Positions 12,842 through 22,003 of a stretch of DNA of 64,000 bases are shown piece after piece. Every line of letters begins with the position of its first letter. The stretch's first letter is position 1. A model generated the notes under the pieces. The model did no database searches. It worked only from the letters and a program-made list of their open reading frames with translations, and was not told the origin of the DNA. The stretch covers positions 434,001-498,000 of the forward strand of contig NZ_FCNX02000001.1 of assembly GCF_001544835.2 (NCBI RefSeq). Reading direction: 5' to 3'. The translations under genes were made by a program, and so were the position numbers. Origin of the DNA: Caballeronia fortuita. Its GTDB lineage: Bacteria; Pseudomonadota; Gammaproteobacteria; Burkholderiales; Burkholderiaceae.

Positions 12842-12871
12842 AAAAAAACCCCGCCGGTTGCGGGGCGGGGT
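12842..12871 (-). terminator. Rho-independent terminator after DUF3567 gene
   Basis: On the minus strand an ACCCCGCC-type stem (12864-12871 with 12848-12855), 8-nt loop and a run of seven T. It insulates the metH pair from the DUF3567 gene. Confidence 0.85.
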
Positions 12872-12958
12872 CTTCGGGAACGGCGAGTGTCGCCTGAGCC
12901 GCGGATTCGCGCGGCGGCGTGCGCGAGCGGCGCCGTGCCGCTCGCGCGCGTGCATGCA

Positions 12959-13216
12959 TCAGTGAAGCACGACGGGTTGGTTCATCAAGATATCGAACTG
13001 GCCGAGGAATTCATCGACATCCTCGAGCGACGGCTCTTCAGCGATCAACTGTTGCACGTGCTCGCGAAATTTCGCGGCGAGCGCGCCGTCGATGAAGATC
13101 TCCCGCTGCGTGTTCTTGTCGACGATCTCGTAGCCGCCCGCCTTCATCGCGAGATGGTTGTCTTGCGGCGGAAATTCGACGACGCAATAGTTGGGGCTGT
13201 TGTAGATCATTTGCAT
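12959..13216 (-). CDS. DUF3567 family protein
   Basis: 85 residues from ATG 13216 (MQMIYNSPNYCVVEFPP), which has a GGAGT site just upstream; the longer frame from 13357 is not supported. The whole length fits DUF3567, small cytoplasmic proteins of beta-proteobacteria of unknown role. It ends in an acidic helix (EEPSLEDVDEFLGQFD). Confidence 0.85.
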   Translation of the reverse strand: MQMIYNSPNYCVVEFPPQDNHLAMKAGGYEIVDKNTQREIFIDGALAAKFREHVQQLIAEEPSLEDVDEFLGQFDILMNQPVVLH

Positions 13217-13353
13217 GGCGACACTCCTTATTCCTTGTTTGCTCCGTGGCAATCCTGCGTCGTAGTTGGAGCGATTGGGTTGGAATTCAAGGGGTGGCCT
13301 CGATGTGATGCCGGTTGTATCGAGGCTTTCTTTTGCAACAAAAACAGGAAGAA

Positions 13354-14142
13354 TCAAGCCGAACCGCGTAAAAAGTTACCCAGTAAAGCGGAAAAGCGCT
13401 GTGATTCCTCCACCGGTGTCAGATGCGCGGCATTAAGTAATTCGAATCGTGCGCCCGGCACCGTGTCTGCGACTAACCTGGAGGCAGCATGCGGCGTGCC
13501 AACGTCGTGTTCGCCCGCGACCACGAGCGTGCGTTTCGCCACGGAAGCCAGCTTGTCTCGCGCATCGAAACGGCTGATCGCCTCTGCCGCGCGCGCGAAT
13601 CCTTCGGCGGGCGTGCGCGCGATCGTGTCCCCGATCGGTTCGGCCACTTCGGGGTGCGCCTTGCGAAATTCGGGCGTGAGCCAGCGTTCGAGCGTCGCAT
13701 CCACGATACTCGCAGTCCCGTTTTCGCGCACGGACGCTGCGCGCTGCGCGAACGTGCCGCGCGCTTCCTCGGGGATGAACGCCGGCGCGCCCACGACCGT
13801 CAGCGTTTCCACTTTGTCCGCATGGTTGATCGCCAGCTTTTGCGCGACCATGCCGCCGATCGACAGCCCCACGACATGCGCCGACGGCGCGCCGAGCTTG
13901 TCGAGCAGTTGCGCGAGATCGTCGGCGAGATCGTCGATGGTGAACGCATCCGGCGAAACGGCCGTGTCGCCGTGACCGCGCAGGTCGTAACGCAACACGG
14001 TGAAGTCGTGGCGGAAGTAGCCGGCCATCTGATCCCATACGGAAAGATCGCCGGCAAGTTGATGGATGAAGACGAGCCAGGGACCGCCGCCTTCGTTGTC
14101 GAGAACATAACGTGTGTCGATGCGATTGATCGTCAACTGCAT
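13354..14142 (-). CDS. Alpha/beta hydrolase, 3-oxoadipate enol-lactonase-like
   Basis: 262 residues. The nucleophile elbow GLSIGG places Ser94. Oxyanion residues lie in FIHQLAGD, an Asp in AGEHDVGTP and a His in AAHLTPVEES complete the triad. Overall resemblance is to PcaD, which opens the enol-lactone in the protocatechuate branch of the beta-ketoadipate pathway. No other pca genes are near, so the specific reaction is uncertain; it could be another small-ester or lactone hydrolase of the family. Confidence 0.78.
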   Translation of the reverse strand: MQLTINRIDTRYVLDNEGGGPWLVFIHQLAGDLSVWDQMAGYFRHDFTVLRYDLRGHGDTAVSPDAFTIDDLADDLAQLLDKLGAPSAHVVGLSIGGMVAQKLAINHADKVETLTVVGAPAFIPEEARGTFAQRAASVRENGTASIVDATLERWLTPEFRKAHPEVAEPIGDTIARTPAEGFARAAEAISRFDARDKLASVAKRTLVVAGEHDVGTPHAASRLVADTVPGARFELLNAAHLTPVEESQRFSALLGNFLRGSA

Positions 14143-14199
14143 ATCGGCTCCGTGAAAAATCCGCTTTGCCGCGCTCCGTCACGAAGTGTGACGAGCGCG

Positions 14200-15423
14200 T
14201 TACGGTTTGTCCGCCTCTGGCATTGCCGGCACGGCGGGCGCGGATTCCTCAGACGCAGCTTGCGTGCCCGGCGAACCAGGCGTTTCCGGCGACGAGGACG
14301 ATTCCGGCGATGAAGGCGCAAGCTTGCCCGCCCACAGCAGTTCGATCTGCATGCCGTTCGGCTCGGTTTGCAGAATCCGCACGGGCAGCCAGCCGATCGA
14401 CGGCGCGAGCCAGATGTCGAGCTTGCGGCGGTCGCCTTCCTTGCGCGGCAGGCGCGTGAAATGGCGCGCGGTCGTGAAGCCGCCGCGCGCCTGCACGGTT
14501 TCGTCGCCGACGGTTTCCACCGGCCAGATTTCGTTGCTGTCGTTGTCCGCGACGCTGAATTGCCGTGTGACGCCGGGCTTGTACTTGTCGGGCGCGCCGC
14601 GCACGAGGCTCGCCAACTGCATGACGACGCTGAAGCGATCCTGCGCGCCGTCCGCGAGCGGCTGGGTCTGGGGCGTCTTCGTGTAGACGATCTGCTTCGC
14701 GTCGCGATTGAAGATGGCGATGTCGGCGGCGCGGCGGCCACGCTGCTCCGAATACTGTTCCGGCGCGATGCCGAATCCGTCGATATGGCCCTTGCTCGAA
14801 TACACGTACGGCCCGACGAACGGCAGCGGAATCGAGACGACCATTTCGTAATGCTGGCCGTCGTTGCTCCAGTGGATCGTGCCGGTCTGATTCATCATGC
14901 CGTTCACGAGCGTGTCGTAACGTAACTCGCCCGTGGGCGGAACGCTGAACTTGTCGCCGGATGCGGCTGCTGGTTGCGATGGCTGCGCCGGTTGCGCTGC
15001 CGGCGATGGCGCAGCCGCCTGCGCGGGTGTCGGAGCGGCTGTGGCGTTGGCGGCGGAAACTGTCGCCGTGTCATCCGCTTGCGCCGTGGTCGTGCTCAAC
15101 ACCGGCGCGGGCGCTTTCTGCGGCGCGGGCGCTTTCTGCTGCATAGGCGCGGACGGCGCTGGCGCTGGCGATGCCGGCGCAGGCGCAGGCGGGGCGATCG
15201 GCTTGGGCGTCAACAACTCCACCTGCACGGGCGGCGCTTCGGGCGGCGCGTTCTCCGGCTGCCGGTTGCGGTCGATCCAGCGCACCACGCTGACATGCAG
15301 CCCCGCGACGATCAGCACGGCCAGCGCCCAGCGGCCCCAGCGGCGCGGCGTGGCGGTTTCGATGGCGGCATCGGACGGCTCGCCCTGTGCGTGACGAGGG
15401 CGGCGGAATTGAAACAGTGACAT
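14200..15423 (-). CDS. DUF3108 domain protein with N-terminal membrane anchor
   Basis: 407 residues from ATG 15423 (MSLFQFRRPRH). A basic cytoplasmic N-terminus is followed by one membrane helix (WALAVLIVAGLHVSVVRWI), a Pro/Ala-rich periplasmic linker (about 60-165), and the DUF3108 domain (LRYDTLVNGMMNQTGTIHW onward). DUF3108 proteins are envelope proteins of unknown function, predicted to have beta-barrel-like lipid-binding folds. It lies 58 bases from the hydrolase gene downstream. Confidence 0.82.
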   Translation of the reverse strand: MSLFQFRRPRHAQGEPSDAAIETATPRRWGRWALAVLIVAGLHVSVVRWIDRNRQPENAPPEAPPVQVELLTPKPIAPPAPAPASPAPAPSAPMQQKAPAPQKAPAPVLSTTTAQADDTATVSAANATAAPTPAQAAAPSPAAQPAQPSQPAAASGDKFSVPPTGELRYDTLVNGMMNQTGTIHWSNDGQHYEMVVSIPLPFVGPYVYSSKGHIDGFGIAPEQYSEQRGRRAADIAIFNRDAKQIVYTKTPQTQPLADGAQDRFSVVMQLASLVRGAPDKYKPGVTRQFSVADNDSNEIWPVETVGDETVQARGGFTTARHFTRLPRKEGDRRKLDIWLAPSIGWLPVRILQTEPNGMQIELLWAGKLAPSSPESSSSPETPGSPGTQAASEESAPAVPAMPEADKP

Positions 15424-15533
15424 CGTGCGGACGTGAAAAGCGCGGGTGCAGAGTAGCAAGCGAAACGAAGCAGGCGAAAGGCGTGAGACACGCGCGACGG
15501 AAACGATGTTCCGCGCGCGTTCGATGCGCGCCG

Positions 15534-16346
15534 TCAGCGTTCGCCCGCCTTGTACCCCAGTTCATACGACAGGCCGTTCGCGCACTCGCGCAGGGCTGTG
15601 TCGATTTCGCCGCCCCAGCGCGTGTCGAATGTGCCTTCGTGCCCGAGCGCGATGAGCCCGAGCGCGAGTTCGCCCGTCGAATCGAAGACCGGCGTGCAGA
15701 ACGCATGGATCGTCGGCAGCAGCATGCCTTCGACGCGCGCGGCGCCGTGCTCGCGCACTTCCGCGAGAAGCGGTTCGACATCGGCGATCGTCTGTTTGGT
15801 TGCGGCGAGCTCGCGCTCGAGCATCGGCTGCGTCTTGCTGCGCGGGAGATAGGCGGCGAAAAGCAGGCCGGTCGCGGACGAAAGCAGCGGCATCACGTCG
15901 CCGAGCTTGAGCGATGCCTTCGCCGGATGGCTCGATTCCATCCAGTGCACGACGGTCGGCCCCTGATTGCCCCACACCGCGATGCCGACCGTCTGATCGA
16001 GCCGGTCACGCAGCTGCGCAAGCGCCATGCGCGCGAGTCTCACGCCGTCGACGCGCGCGAGCCTTGCCAGCCCCATCTGCAGCGCGAAGCCGCCAAGCTC
16101 GTAGCGACCCGACACCGGATCCTGCGACGCCACGCCGAGTCGCAGAAAACTCACCAGATAGCGATGCGCCTTCGCCGGACTCATGCCCGCGCGCTGCGCC
16201 AGGTCGCGCAGCATCATCGCGCGCGGTTCGTTGGTGAGCACGTCGAGCAGGCGAAAGCCGACTTCGATCGATTGAATGCCGGAACGGGTTTTTTCCTCGG
16301 CGGCGTCGGTGGCGTCTTCGTCGTCCGTGAGAGATGTGGATTGCAT
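15534..16346 (-). CDS. IclR family transcriptional regulator
   Basis: 270 residues from ATG 16346 (a TTG two codons earlier is an alternative). N-terminal winged helix (IEVGFRLLDVLTNEPRAMMLRDLAQRAGMSPAKAHRYLVSFLRLG), then the IclR effector domain (GIAVWGNQGPTVVHWMESS to GLIALG). IclR proteins bind small aromatic or organic acids. It is divergent from the fumarylacetoacetase-like gene with 86 bases between the starts, so it most likely controls that gene. Confidence 0.9.
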   Translation of the reverse strand: MQSTSLTDDEDATDAAEEKTRSGIQSIEVGFRLLDVLTNEPRAMMLRDLAQRAGMSPAKAHRYLVSFLRLGVASQDPVSGRYELGGFALQMGLARLARVDGVRLARMALAQLRDRLDQTVGIAVWGNQGPTVVHWMESSHPAKASLKLGDVMPLLSSATGLLFAAYLPRSKTQPMLERELAATKQTIADVEPLLAEVREHGAARVEGMLLPTIHAFCTPVFDSTGELALGLIALGHEGTFDTRWGGEIDTALRECANGLSYELGYKAGER

Positions 16347-16432
16347 GTGCAAAAAGGCCTATGCCATTCGGCCGAGTGCCGGCGGCGGATTCACCATCGT
16401 AAAATACATTTCCCCTAACGTCATCTCAAGCT

Positions 16433-17419
16433 ATGAAACTCGCAACGCTGAAGGACGGCACGCGCGACGGCCAGTTGATCGTCGTATCGCGCGACCTGCG
16501 CACGGCGGCAATCGCCGATGGCATCGTATCCACGCTGCAACGCGCGCTCGACGACTGGACCTTTTACGCGCCGCAACTCCTCGAAGTCTACGAGGCGCTG
16601 AACGCCGGCCGCGCGCGCAACCCGTTTTCGTTCGATCCGAAGTCGTGCATGGCGCCGCTGCCCCGCGCGTTTCAGTGGGCCGACGGCTCGGCGTACGTGA
16701 ATCACGTCGAACTCGTGCGAAAGGCGCGCAAAGCGGAAATGCCGCCGGAGTTCTGGACCGATCCGCTGATGTACCAGGGCGGCAGCGACGACTTTCTCGG
16801 CCCGGCGGACGACATCGTGTGCGCGACGGAATCATATGGCATCGACTTCGAGGCGGAAGTCGCCGTCATCACGTCCGATGTTCACATGGCCGCAATGCCC
16901 GACGAAGCACTGCGCGGCGTGCGCCTGCTGATGCTCGTCAACGACGTCTCGCTGCGCAATCTCATTCCGGCCGAACTCGCGAAGGGCTTCGGCTTCTTCC
17001 AGGGCAAGCCCGCGACCGCGTTTTCGCCGGTCGCCGTCACGCCCGACGAACTCGGCGACGCGTGGCGCGAAGGCCGCGTGCATCGTCCGATGATCGTGCA
17101 CTGGAACGGAAAGAAGGTCGGCCAGCCGGATTGCGGCACGGACATGGTGTTCCACTTCGGCCAGTTGATCGCGCACGCGGCGAAGACGCGCAATCTGCGC
17201 GCGGGCTCGATCGTCGGTTCGGGCACGATCTCGAACAAGGACACGAAGCGCGGCTACTGCTGCATCGCTGAGAAGCGCTGTCTGGAGACCATCGAGCACG
17301 GCGCGCCGCAAACGGAATTCATGAGGTTCGGCGACAGCGTGAAGATCGAAATGTTCGACGAAGAAGGCAAGTCGATCTTCGGCGCGATCGATCAGGCGGT
17401 CGTGCCGCCGGAGCACTGA
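16433..17419 (+). CDS. Fumarylacetoacetate hydrolase family protein
   Basis: 328 residues. The metal-binding residues of the FAH fold appear in IDFEAEVAVI and in the LMLVNDVSLRN segment, with K/G-rich catalytic loops GSIVGSGTISN and FFQGKPATAF. Full-length match to the two-domain FAH proteins that hydrolyse fumarylacetoacetate at the end of tyrosine catabolism, but the maleylacetoacetate isomerase and homogentisate dioxygenase genes are not adjacent. A TAAAAT box at 16400-16405 may be its -10 element. Possible other substrates are acylpyruvates or aromatic ring-cleavage products. Confidence 0.88.
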   Translation: MKLATLKDGTRDGQLIVVSRDLRTAAIADGIVSTLQRALDDWTFYAPQLLEVYEALNAGRARNPFSFDPKSCMAPLPRAFQWADGSAYVNHVELVRKARKAEMPPEFWTDPLMYQGGSDDFLGPADDIVCATESYGIDFEAEVAVITSDVHMAAMPDEALRGVRLLMLVNDVSLRNLIPAELAKGFGFFQGKPATAFSPVAVTPDELGDAWREGRVHRPMIVHWNGKKVGQPDCGTDMVFHFGQLIAHAAKTRNLRAGSIVGSGTISNKDTKRGYCCIAEKRCLETIEHGAPQTEFMRFGDSVKIEMFDEEGKSIFGAIDQAVVPPEH

Positions 17420-17516
17420 ACGGGTTTCGCCCGATGCGGCGTGCGCGAGCCACGCCTTACACTTTGCCGGGCTGCTTTCGCGCAGCAATAGAACGATCAA
17501 AAAAAGGAGACTTTCG

Positions 17517-18686
17517 ATGGCGGCAGGCAAGTGGAAATTTCTGGCGGGCGCGGCCTTCGCGCTTGCCGCGACGACAGCGGCATTCGCGCAGACGGCGCAG
17601 CACGTGAAGATCGGTCTCGTGCTCTCGCTCACGGGGCCGGCGGCGTCGCTCGGCATTCCCGCGCGCGACACCGTCGCGCTGCTGCCGAAGGAAATGGGCG
17701 GCAAGCCCGTCGACTACATCGTGCTCGACGACGCATCCGACACCACGCAGGCCGTGCAAAGCACGAAGAAGCTCATCAGCGAGGATCAGGTCGATGCGAT
17801 CATCGGCTCGTCGATTACGCCGAATTCGCTCGCGATGATCGATGTCGTCGCACAGGGACAAACGCCGATGATCTCGCTGGCGTCGTCGGCGAAGATCATC
17901 GAGCCCGTCGACGACAAACGCCGCTGGGTCTTCAAGACGCCGCAAACCGACGCGATGATGGCCTCCGCGATCATCGAGCACGCGAGCAATCACGGCGTGA
18001 AGACGCTCGCGTACATCGGCCAGGCGGACGCGCTCGGCGAGACGTTCTACGCGGAAGTCGCGAAGTTCGCGCAACTGCACAAGATCGAAGTGGTCGCCAA
18101 CGAGCGCTTCAATCGCACCGATCCGAGCGTGACCGGGCAAGTTCTCAAGATTCTCGCGGCGAAGCCCGATGCGGTCGTGGTCGGCGCGGCCGGCACGCCC
18201 GCCGCGTTGCCGCCGAAGACGCTGGCGCAGCGCGGCTTCAAGGGCAAGGTCTATCACAATCACGGCGTGGGCAATCGCGACTTCCTGCGGGTGTGCGGCG
18301 CGGACTGCAACGGCACGTTCCTGCCCGCGAGCCCGGTGCTCGTCGCCGCGCAATTGCCCGACGATCATCCGGCAAAGCGCCTCGCGCTCGAATACATCAA
18401 ACTGTACGAGGCGAAGCAGGGCGCGGGCACCGTGTCGGCGTTCGGCTCTTATGCGTGGGACGCGGGCATGTTGCTGAACCGCGCGGTTCCCATCGCGATG
18501 AAGGCGGGCGCGCCTGGCACGCCGGCGTTTCGCGCCGCATTGCGCGACGCGCTCGAAGGCACGAAGAATTTCTCCGACACCAACGGGCAGGTCAACATGT
18601 CGCCCAACGATCACATCGGCCTCGATCAGCGCGCGCGCGTGATGGTCGAGATCCGCGACGGCAAGTGGGTCTATCAGCCGCGCTAA
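17517..18686 (+). CDS. ABC transporter substrate-binding protein (branched-chain amino acid type)
   Basis: 389 residues. Signal peptide 1-24 (ending TAAFA|QTAQ), then a LivJ/LivK type periplasmic fold: VKIGLVLSLTGPAASLG, the TQAVQSTKKLI region, and IIGSSITPNSLAMIDV for ligand contact. A strong AAGGAG site precedes the ATG. No permease or ATPase genes are adjacent, so it is an orphan binding protein. The neighbours suggest aromatic or acyl substrates (inference). Confidence 0.9.
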   Translation: MAAGKWKFLAGAAFALAATTAAFAQTAQHVKIGLVLSLTGPAASLGIPARDTVALLPKEMGGKPVDYIVLDDASDTTQAVQSTKKLISEDQVDAIIGSSITPNSLAMIDVVAQGQTPMISLASSAKIIEPVDDKRRWVFKTPQTDAMMASAIIEHASNHGVKTLAYIGQADALGETFYAEVAKFAQLHKIEVVANERFNRTDPSVTGQVLKILAAKPDAVVVGAAGTPAALPPKTLAQRGFKGKVYHNHGVGNRDFLRVCGADCNGTFLPASPVLVAAQLPDDHPAKRLALEYIKLYEAKQGAGTVSAFGSYAWDAGMLLNRAVPIAMKAGAPGTPAFRAALRDALEGTKNFSDTNGQVNMSPNDHIGLDQRARVMVEIRDGKWVYQPR

Positions 18687-18704
18687 TTTTCAATCGACGA
18701 GACC

Positions 18705-19532
18705 ATGAGCGATCTCTCCATGTACTCGGGCTACCAATCGCTCGAACTGCGCCGCCATCCGCACGGCGTGCTCGAAGTCGTGATGCCCGGCGCGGGCGCG
18801 AACAAAAGCGGCCTGTCCACCGCCGACGCCAACATGCATCGCGAGCTCGCGGATATCTGGCGCGACATCGATCGCGATCCGGACACCCGCGTCGCGCTGA
18901 TTCGCGGCGAAGGCAAGGGGTTTTCGGCGGGCGGCGATCTCGGGCTCGTCGAGGAAATGGCGAACGATTTCGACGTGCGCGCGCGTGTGTGGCGCGAGGC
19001 CCGCGATCTCGTCTATAACGTCATCAACTGCAACAAGCCGATCGTCTCCGCGATGCACGGCCCGGCGGTCGGCGCGGGTCTGGTAGCGGGCTTGCTGGCG
19101 GATATCTCGATTGCGTCGAAGTCGGCGCGCATCATCGACGGACACACGCGCCTCGGCGTCGCGGCGGGCGATCACGCGGCGATCGTCTGGCCGCTGCTGT
19201 GCGGCATGGCGAAGGCCAAGTACTATCTGCTGCTGTGCGAGCCGGTGAGCGGTGAGGAGGCGGAGCGCATCGGGCTGGTTTCGCTCGCCGTCGACGAGAA
19301 CGAATTGATGCCGAAGGCGATCGAAGTGGCGAACCGCCTGGCGCACGGTTCGCAGACGGCGATCCGCTGGACCAAGTACGCGCTGAACAACTGGCTGCGC
19401 TCGGCGGGGCCGACCTTCGATACTTCGCTCGCGCTGGAATTCATGGGCTTCGCGGGTCCGGATGTGCACGAAGGCATGCGCTCGCTGCGCGAACGGCGCG
19501 CGCCGGATTTTCCAGGCGGCGCGCCGTTCTGA
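18705..19532 (+). CDS. Enoyl-CoA hydratase/isomerase family protein
   Basis: 275 residues, crotonase fold. [15 protein letters not shown] forms the first oxyanion loop, and [20 protein letters not shown] the second. [33 protein letters not shown] contains the usual catalytic region, with Asp where hydratases have Glu. It hydrates or isomerises an acyl-CoA. It follows the binding-protein gene by 18 bases and precedes phaM by 36, so the three may form one transcript. Confidence 0.88.
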   Translation: MSDLSMYSGYQSLELRRHPHGVLEVVMPGAGANKSGLSTADANMHRELADIWRDIDRDPDTRVALIRGEGKGFSAGGDLGLVEEMANDFDVRARVWREARDLVYNVINCNKPIVSAMHGPAVGAGLVAGLLADISIASKSARIIDGHTRLGVAAGDHAAIVWPLLCGMAKAKYYLLLCEPVSGEEAERIGLVSLAVDENELMPKAIEVANRLAHGSQTAIRWTKYALNNWLRSAGPTFDTSLALEFMGFAGPDVHEGMRSLRERRAPDFPGGAPF

Positions 19533-19568
19533 ACGACGCGAATCTCACACGAAAACAAGGAGAGTCGA

Positions 19569-20327
19569 ATGACCGATAACGCTGGCGGCACGCCGCCCTA
19601 CACGATTCCCGGTTTTCCCGGATTCGGCCAGGCCGACATGATGGGCAAGATGTGGGAACTGATGCGCCTGAATCCCTTCGCCGCCGCGATGCCGGGCGGC
19701 GGGCAGGGCATGGGTCCTTCCCTCTCGATGATGTCCGACATGCTCGCTCCGCTCACCAACATCGAAGAACTCGACAAGCGCGTGACCGACATGCGCGCCG
19801 TCGAGCACTGGCTGAAGCTCAATCTCAACATGCTGCAATCGGCGATTCAGGCGCTCGAAGTGCAGCGCGCGACGCTCGCGACATTGCGCGCGTTTGGCGC
19901 GTTCGCGCAGACGTCGGTCGAAAGCGCGCACAACGCGGCGGCCGAAAGCGCGAAATCGGCAACCGCGGGCTGGCCGATGAGCGGCGCGGCGGCAAAGCCG
20001 GAAGCGCCGAAGGAAGAAGCGTCTGCGCAGAGCGACGAATCGCCCGATCAGGCGTCCGAGCTGCCGCCGGGCTTCGATCCGACCGGCTGGTGGAACGTGC
20101 TGCAATCGCAATTCAATCAGCTCGCGCATCTCGCGATGCTTCAGCCCGGCATGACCGGCCCGCTCAACGCATCGGGTGCGGCGAGCGCGGCGGGCGATCA
20201 GCCGGCCGCCGCCGGCGTACAAGGCGCGGAGCCTGCGAACGGCACCGGCGCTGACGATAGCCCAGAAGCCGCGGCAGCGAAGAAATCGCCGGCGCGCAAG
20301 ACCGCGCCGCGCAAAAAGCCGGTCTGA
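19569..20327 (+). CDS. phaM: PhaM-like polyhydroxyalkanoate granule regulatory protein
   Basis: 252 residues. The N-terminal half ([54 protein letters not shown]) matches the PhaM family. The middle is Ala/Glu-rich, and the C-terminus is basic ([17 protein letters not shown]) like the histone-type tail of Ralstonia PhaM, which binds DNA. PhaM activates PHB synthase and links granules to the nucleoid so that they are shared at division. A good AAGGAG site precedes the start. Confidence 0.88.
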   Translation: MTDNAGGTPPYTIPGFPGFGQADMMGKMWELMRLNPFAAAMPGGGQGMGPSLSMMSDMLAPLTNIEELDKRVTDMRAVEHWLKLNLNMLQSAIQALEVQRATLATLRAFGAFAQTSVESAHNAAAESAKSATAGWPMSGAAAKPEAPKEEASAQSDESPDQASELPPGFDPTGWWNVLQSQFNQLAHLAMLQPGMTGPLNASGAASAAGDQPAAAGVQGAEPANGTGADDSPEAAAAKKSPARKTAPRKKPV

Positions 20328-20564
20328 CTTCGCGCCGTCCGGCGCTCCCTTCCTGTTCCCTCCGTCGGCGCCCCGCGCGCCGACCGGTTCCGCCTGTCCA
20401 TCTCGATCGACGCCGTGTCGGGCTGCGCCCTCGCGCCGCGATCTTTCGTCACGCGCGAAAACGCAACTCTCGATAACGAACGCTTCGGATTTTGTCTATG
20501 ATGAAACATCGACGACTTAAAAAGTTTGTCCACCCTGAGACCCGGGCACGTAACCTGCATCTTC

Positions 20565-20593
20565 GACATATGTGCAATTTTCATCGATATGTC
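20565..20593. promoter_or_regulatory. Inverted repeat over the start of the MerR/B12 regulator gene
   Basis: GACATAT (20565-20571) and its complement ATATGTC (20587-20593), half-sites 22 bases apart centre to centre, about two helical turns. The right arm overlaps the ATG at 20589. Position and spacing suggest an autoregulatory operator; proof is lacking. A TATGAT box lies upstream at 20497-20502. Confidence 0.4.
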
Positions 20594-21596
20594 CATGACA
20601 AACTCATCCGAACAAGACTTCGAGTCGGAGCCCGTTTCTGATAGCGCCGACGTTCCGGAGCCCGCCACGCCGCGCAGTGCCGCGACGGGCGTGACTGGCA
20701 TCGGCATCGGTGCGATCGCGCAGGAAATTGGTCTGACGAAGGACACGCTGCGGGTCTGGGAGCGCCGTTACGGGTTTCCCCAGCCGATGCGCTCGTCGGG
20801 CGGCGAACGCCTGTATCCGCAAGAGCAGGTGACGAAGCTGCGGCTCGTCAAGCGTCTGCTCGACGCGGGACATCGGCCGAGCAAGGTGCTCGGGCAGTCC
20901 ATCGACATGTTGCAGCAGTTGGCCGAAAGCTCAGGCGTCGGACAGGACGCGCCCGACGCCGAACTCGACCACCTGATCTCGCTTCTGCGCGCGAGCGCCT
21001 TCGACGAATTCCGCTTCGGGCTGCTCAAGCGGGCGACGCGAGACGGTCTGGAGCGTTTTGTTCTGGACGTCGCTGCACCGCTGGCGGCGCGCGTCGGCAA
21101 TGCGTGGGCGGCGGGTACGCTGCAGGTCTATCACGAACATTTGTTCAGCGAAGCGATCCAGTCGACGCTGCGCACGCTGCTCCGTCCGCTCACCGACGCC
21201 GTGCGCGGACGCGGCGGACGCCCGCGCGTGCTCCTCACGACGCTTTCCGGAGAGGGCCACGGCCTCGGCCTCCTGATGGCCGAAGCGATGTTCACGCTGT
21301 CCGAGTGCGAGTGCGTGCAGCTCGGGTTGCAGACGCCGCTGCACGATATCGTCGAAGCGGTGTCGGCGCACAACATCGATATCGTTGCGCTGTCGTTCAC
21401 GGCAGTGCTGCCCGCGCAGTCGATCGCGAACGGGCTCGCCGAACTGCGCAACCTGTTGCCGCCGCACGTGCGTGTGTGGGCCGGCGGCAGCAGTCCGGCG
21501 CTGCGTCGCAAGTTCAACGAAGGCGTGGACTGCATTGCAGGCTTGGCGCCGATCGACGAAACCGTCGCGGATTGGCGTCAAAACACCGTGCTATGA
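20589..21596 (+). CDS. MerR-type regulator with cobalamin-binding domain (CarH/LitR photoreceptor type)
   Basis: 335 residues from ATG 20589 (20595 is an alternative). N-terminal MerR helix-turn-helix (residues about 37-105: IGAIAQEIGLTKDTLRVWERRYGFP). A four-helix segment has W173 and E183-H184, the W-x9-EH signature of B12 photoreceptors. The C-terminal Rossmann B12 domain has E222-x-H224-x-x-G227, where the His is the expected lower axial ligand. In the CarH family, adenosylcobalamin drives tetramer formation and DNA repression in the dark, and light breaks it. So this protein is predicted to be light-responsive. Its targets are unknown; the next gene, 407 bases on, is a candidate. Confidence 0.85.
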   Translation: MSMTNSSEQDFESEPVSDSADVPEPATPRSAATGVTGIGIGAIAQEIGLTKDTLRVWERRYGFPQPMRSSGGERLYPQEQVTKLRLVKRLLDAGHRPSKVLGQSIDMLQQLAESSGVGQDAPDAELDHLISLLRASAFDEFRFGLLKRATRDGLERFVLDVAAPLAARVGNAWAAGTLQVYHEHLFSEAIQSTLRTLLRPLTDAVRGRGGRPRVLLTTLSGEGHGLGLLMAEAMFTLSECECVQLGLQTPLHDIVEAVSAHNIDIVALSFTAVLPAQSIANGLAELRNLLPPHVRVWAGGSSPALRRKFNEGVDCIAGLAPIDETVADWRQNTVL

Positions 21597-22003
21597 TCGA
21601 CGACGCTCGTCACGGCGGGCGTCGAAGCGGGAATTCGCGGGGCGCGCAAATCGCGTCATCGTTGCATCGTTGTCATGCGCGCGCGTCACAATGCGCAGCC
21701 GGCGCGGTTCCGGCGGAAAGTCAGACGCCGCTCGGCCATACCCCAGGCACAGGTTTCGCTCCTCACCCACGGTAGAACAAGACGCGTCAACGCGGAATCC
21801 GCACGCGCGAACGTAGTGTGTTCGCAGGATGCGGCGCGTTGCCGCAGCGCCAAAATCGCGCGCTCTTGTCGCTTTTCGTCTTTGGCCGACCGAATCCCGC
21901 GTAAAATTGAAAGCTTGGCTGCTTGCGTGCAGGGCTTTTTCGCACATCACGGCCGAAAGTCAATATAGATATAACGTCGCATAAGTGGCATCAGGGGTGG
22001 ACT
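21597..22003. other. 407-bp intergenic region
   Basis: I see no supportable gene here. The right end is AT-rich with a TATAGAT box (21964-21970) and an AGGGGTGG ribosome site just before the ferritin-like start. It should contain that gene's promoter and possibly a site for the photoreceptor-type regulator. Confidence 0.5.
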
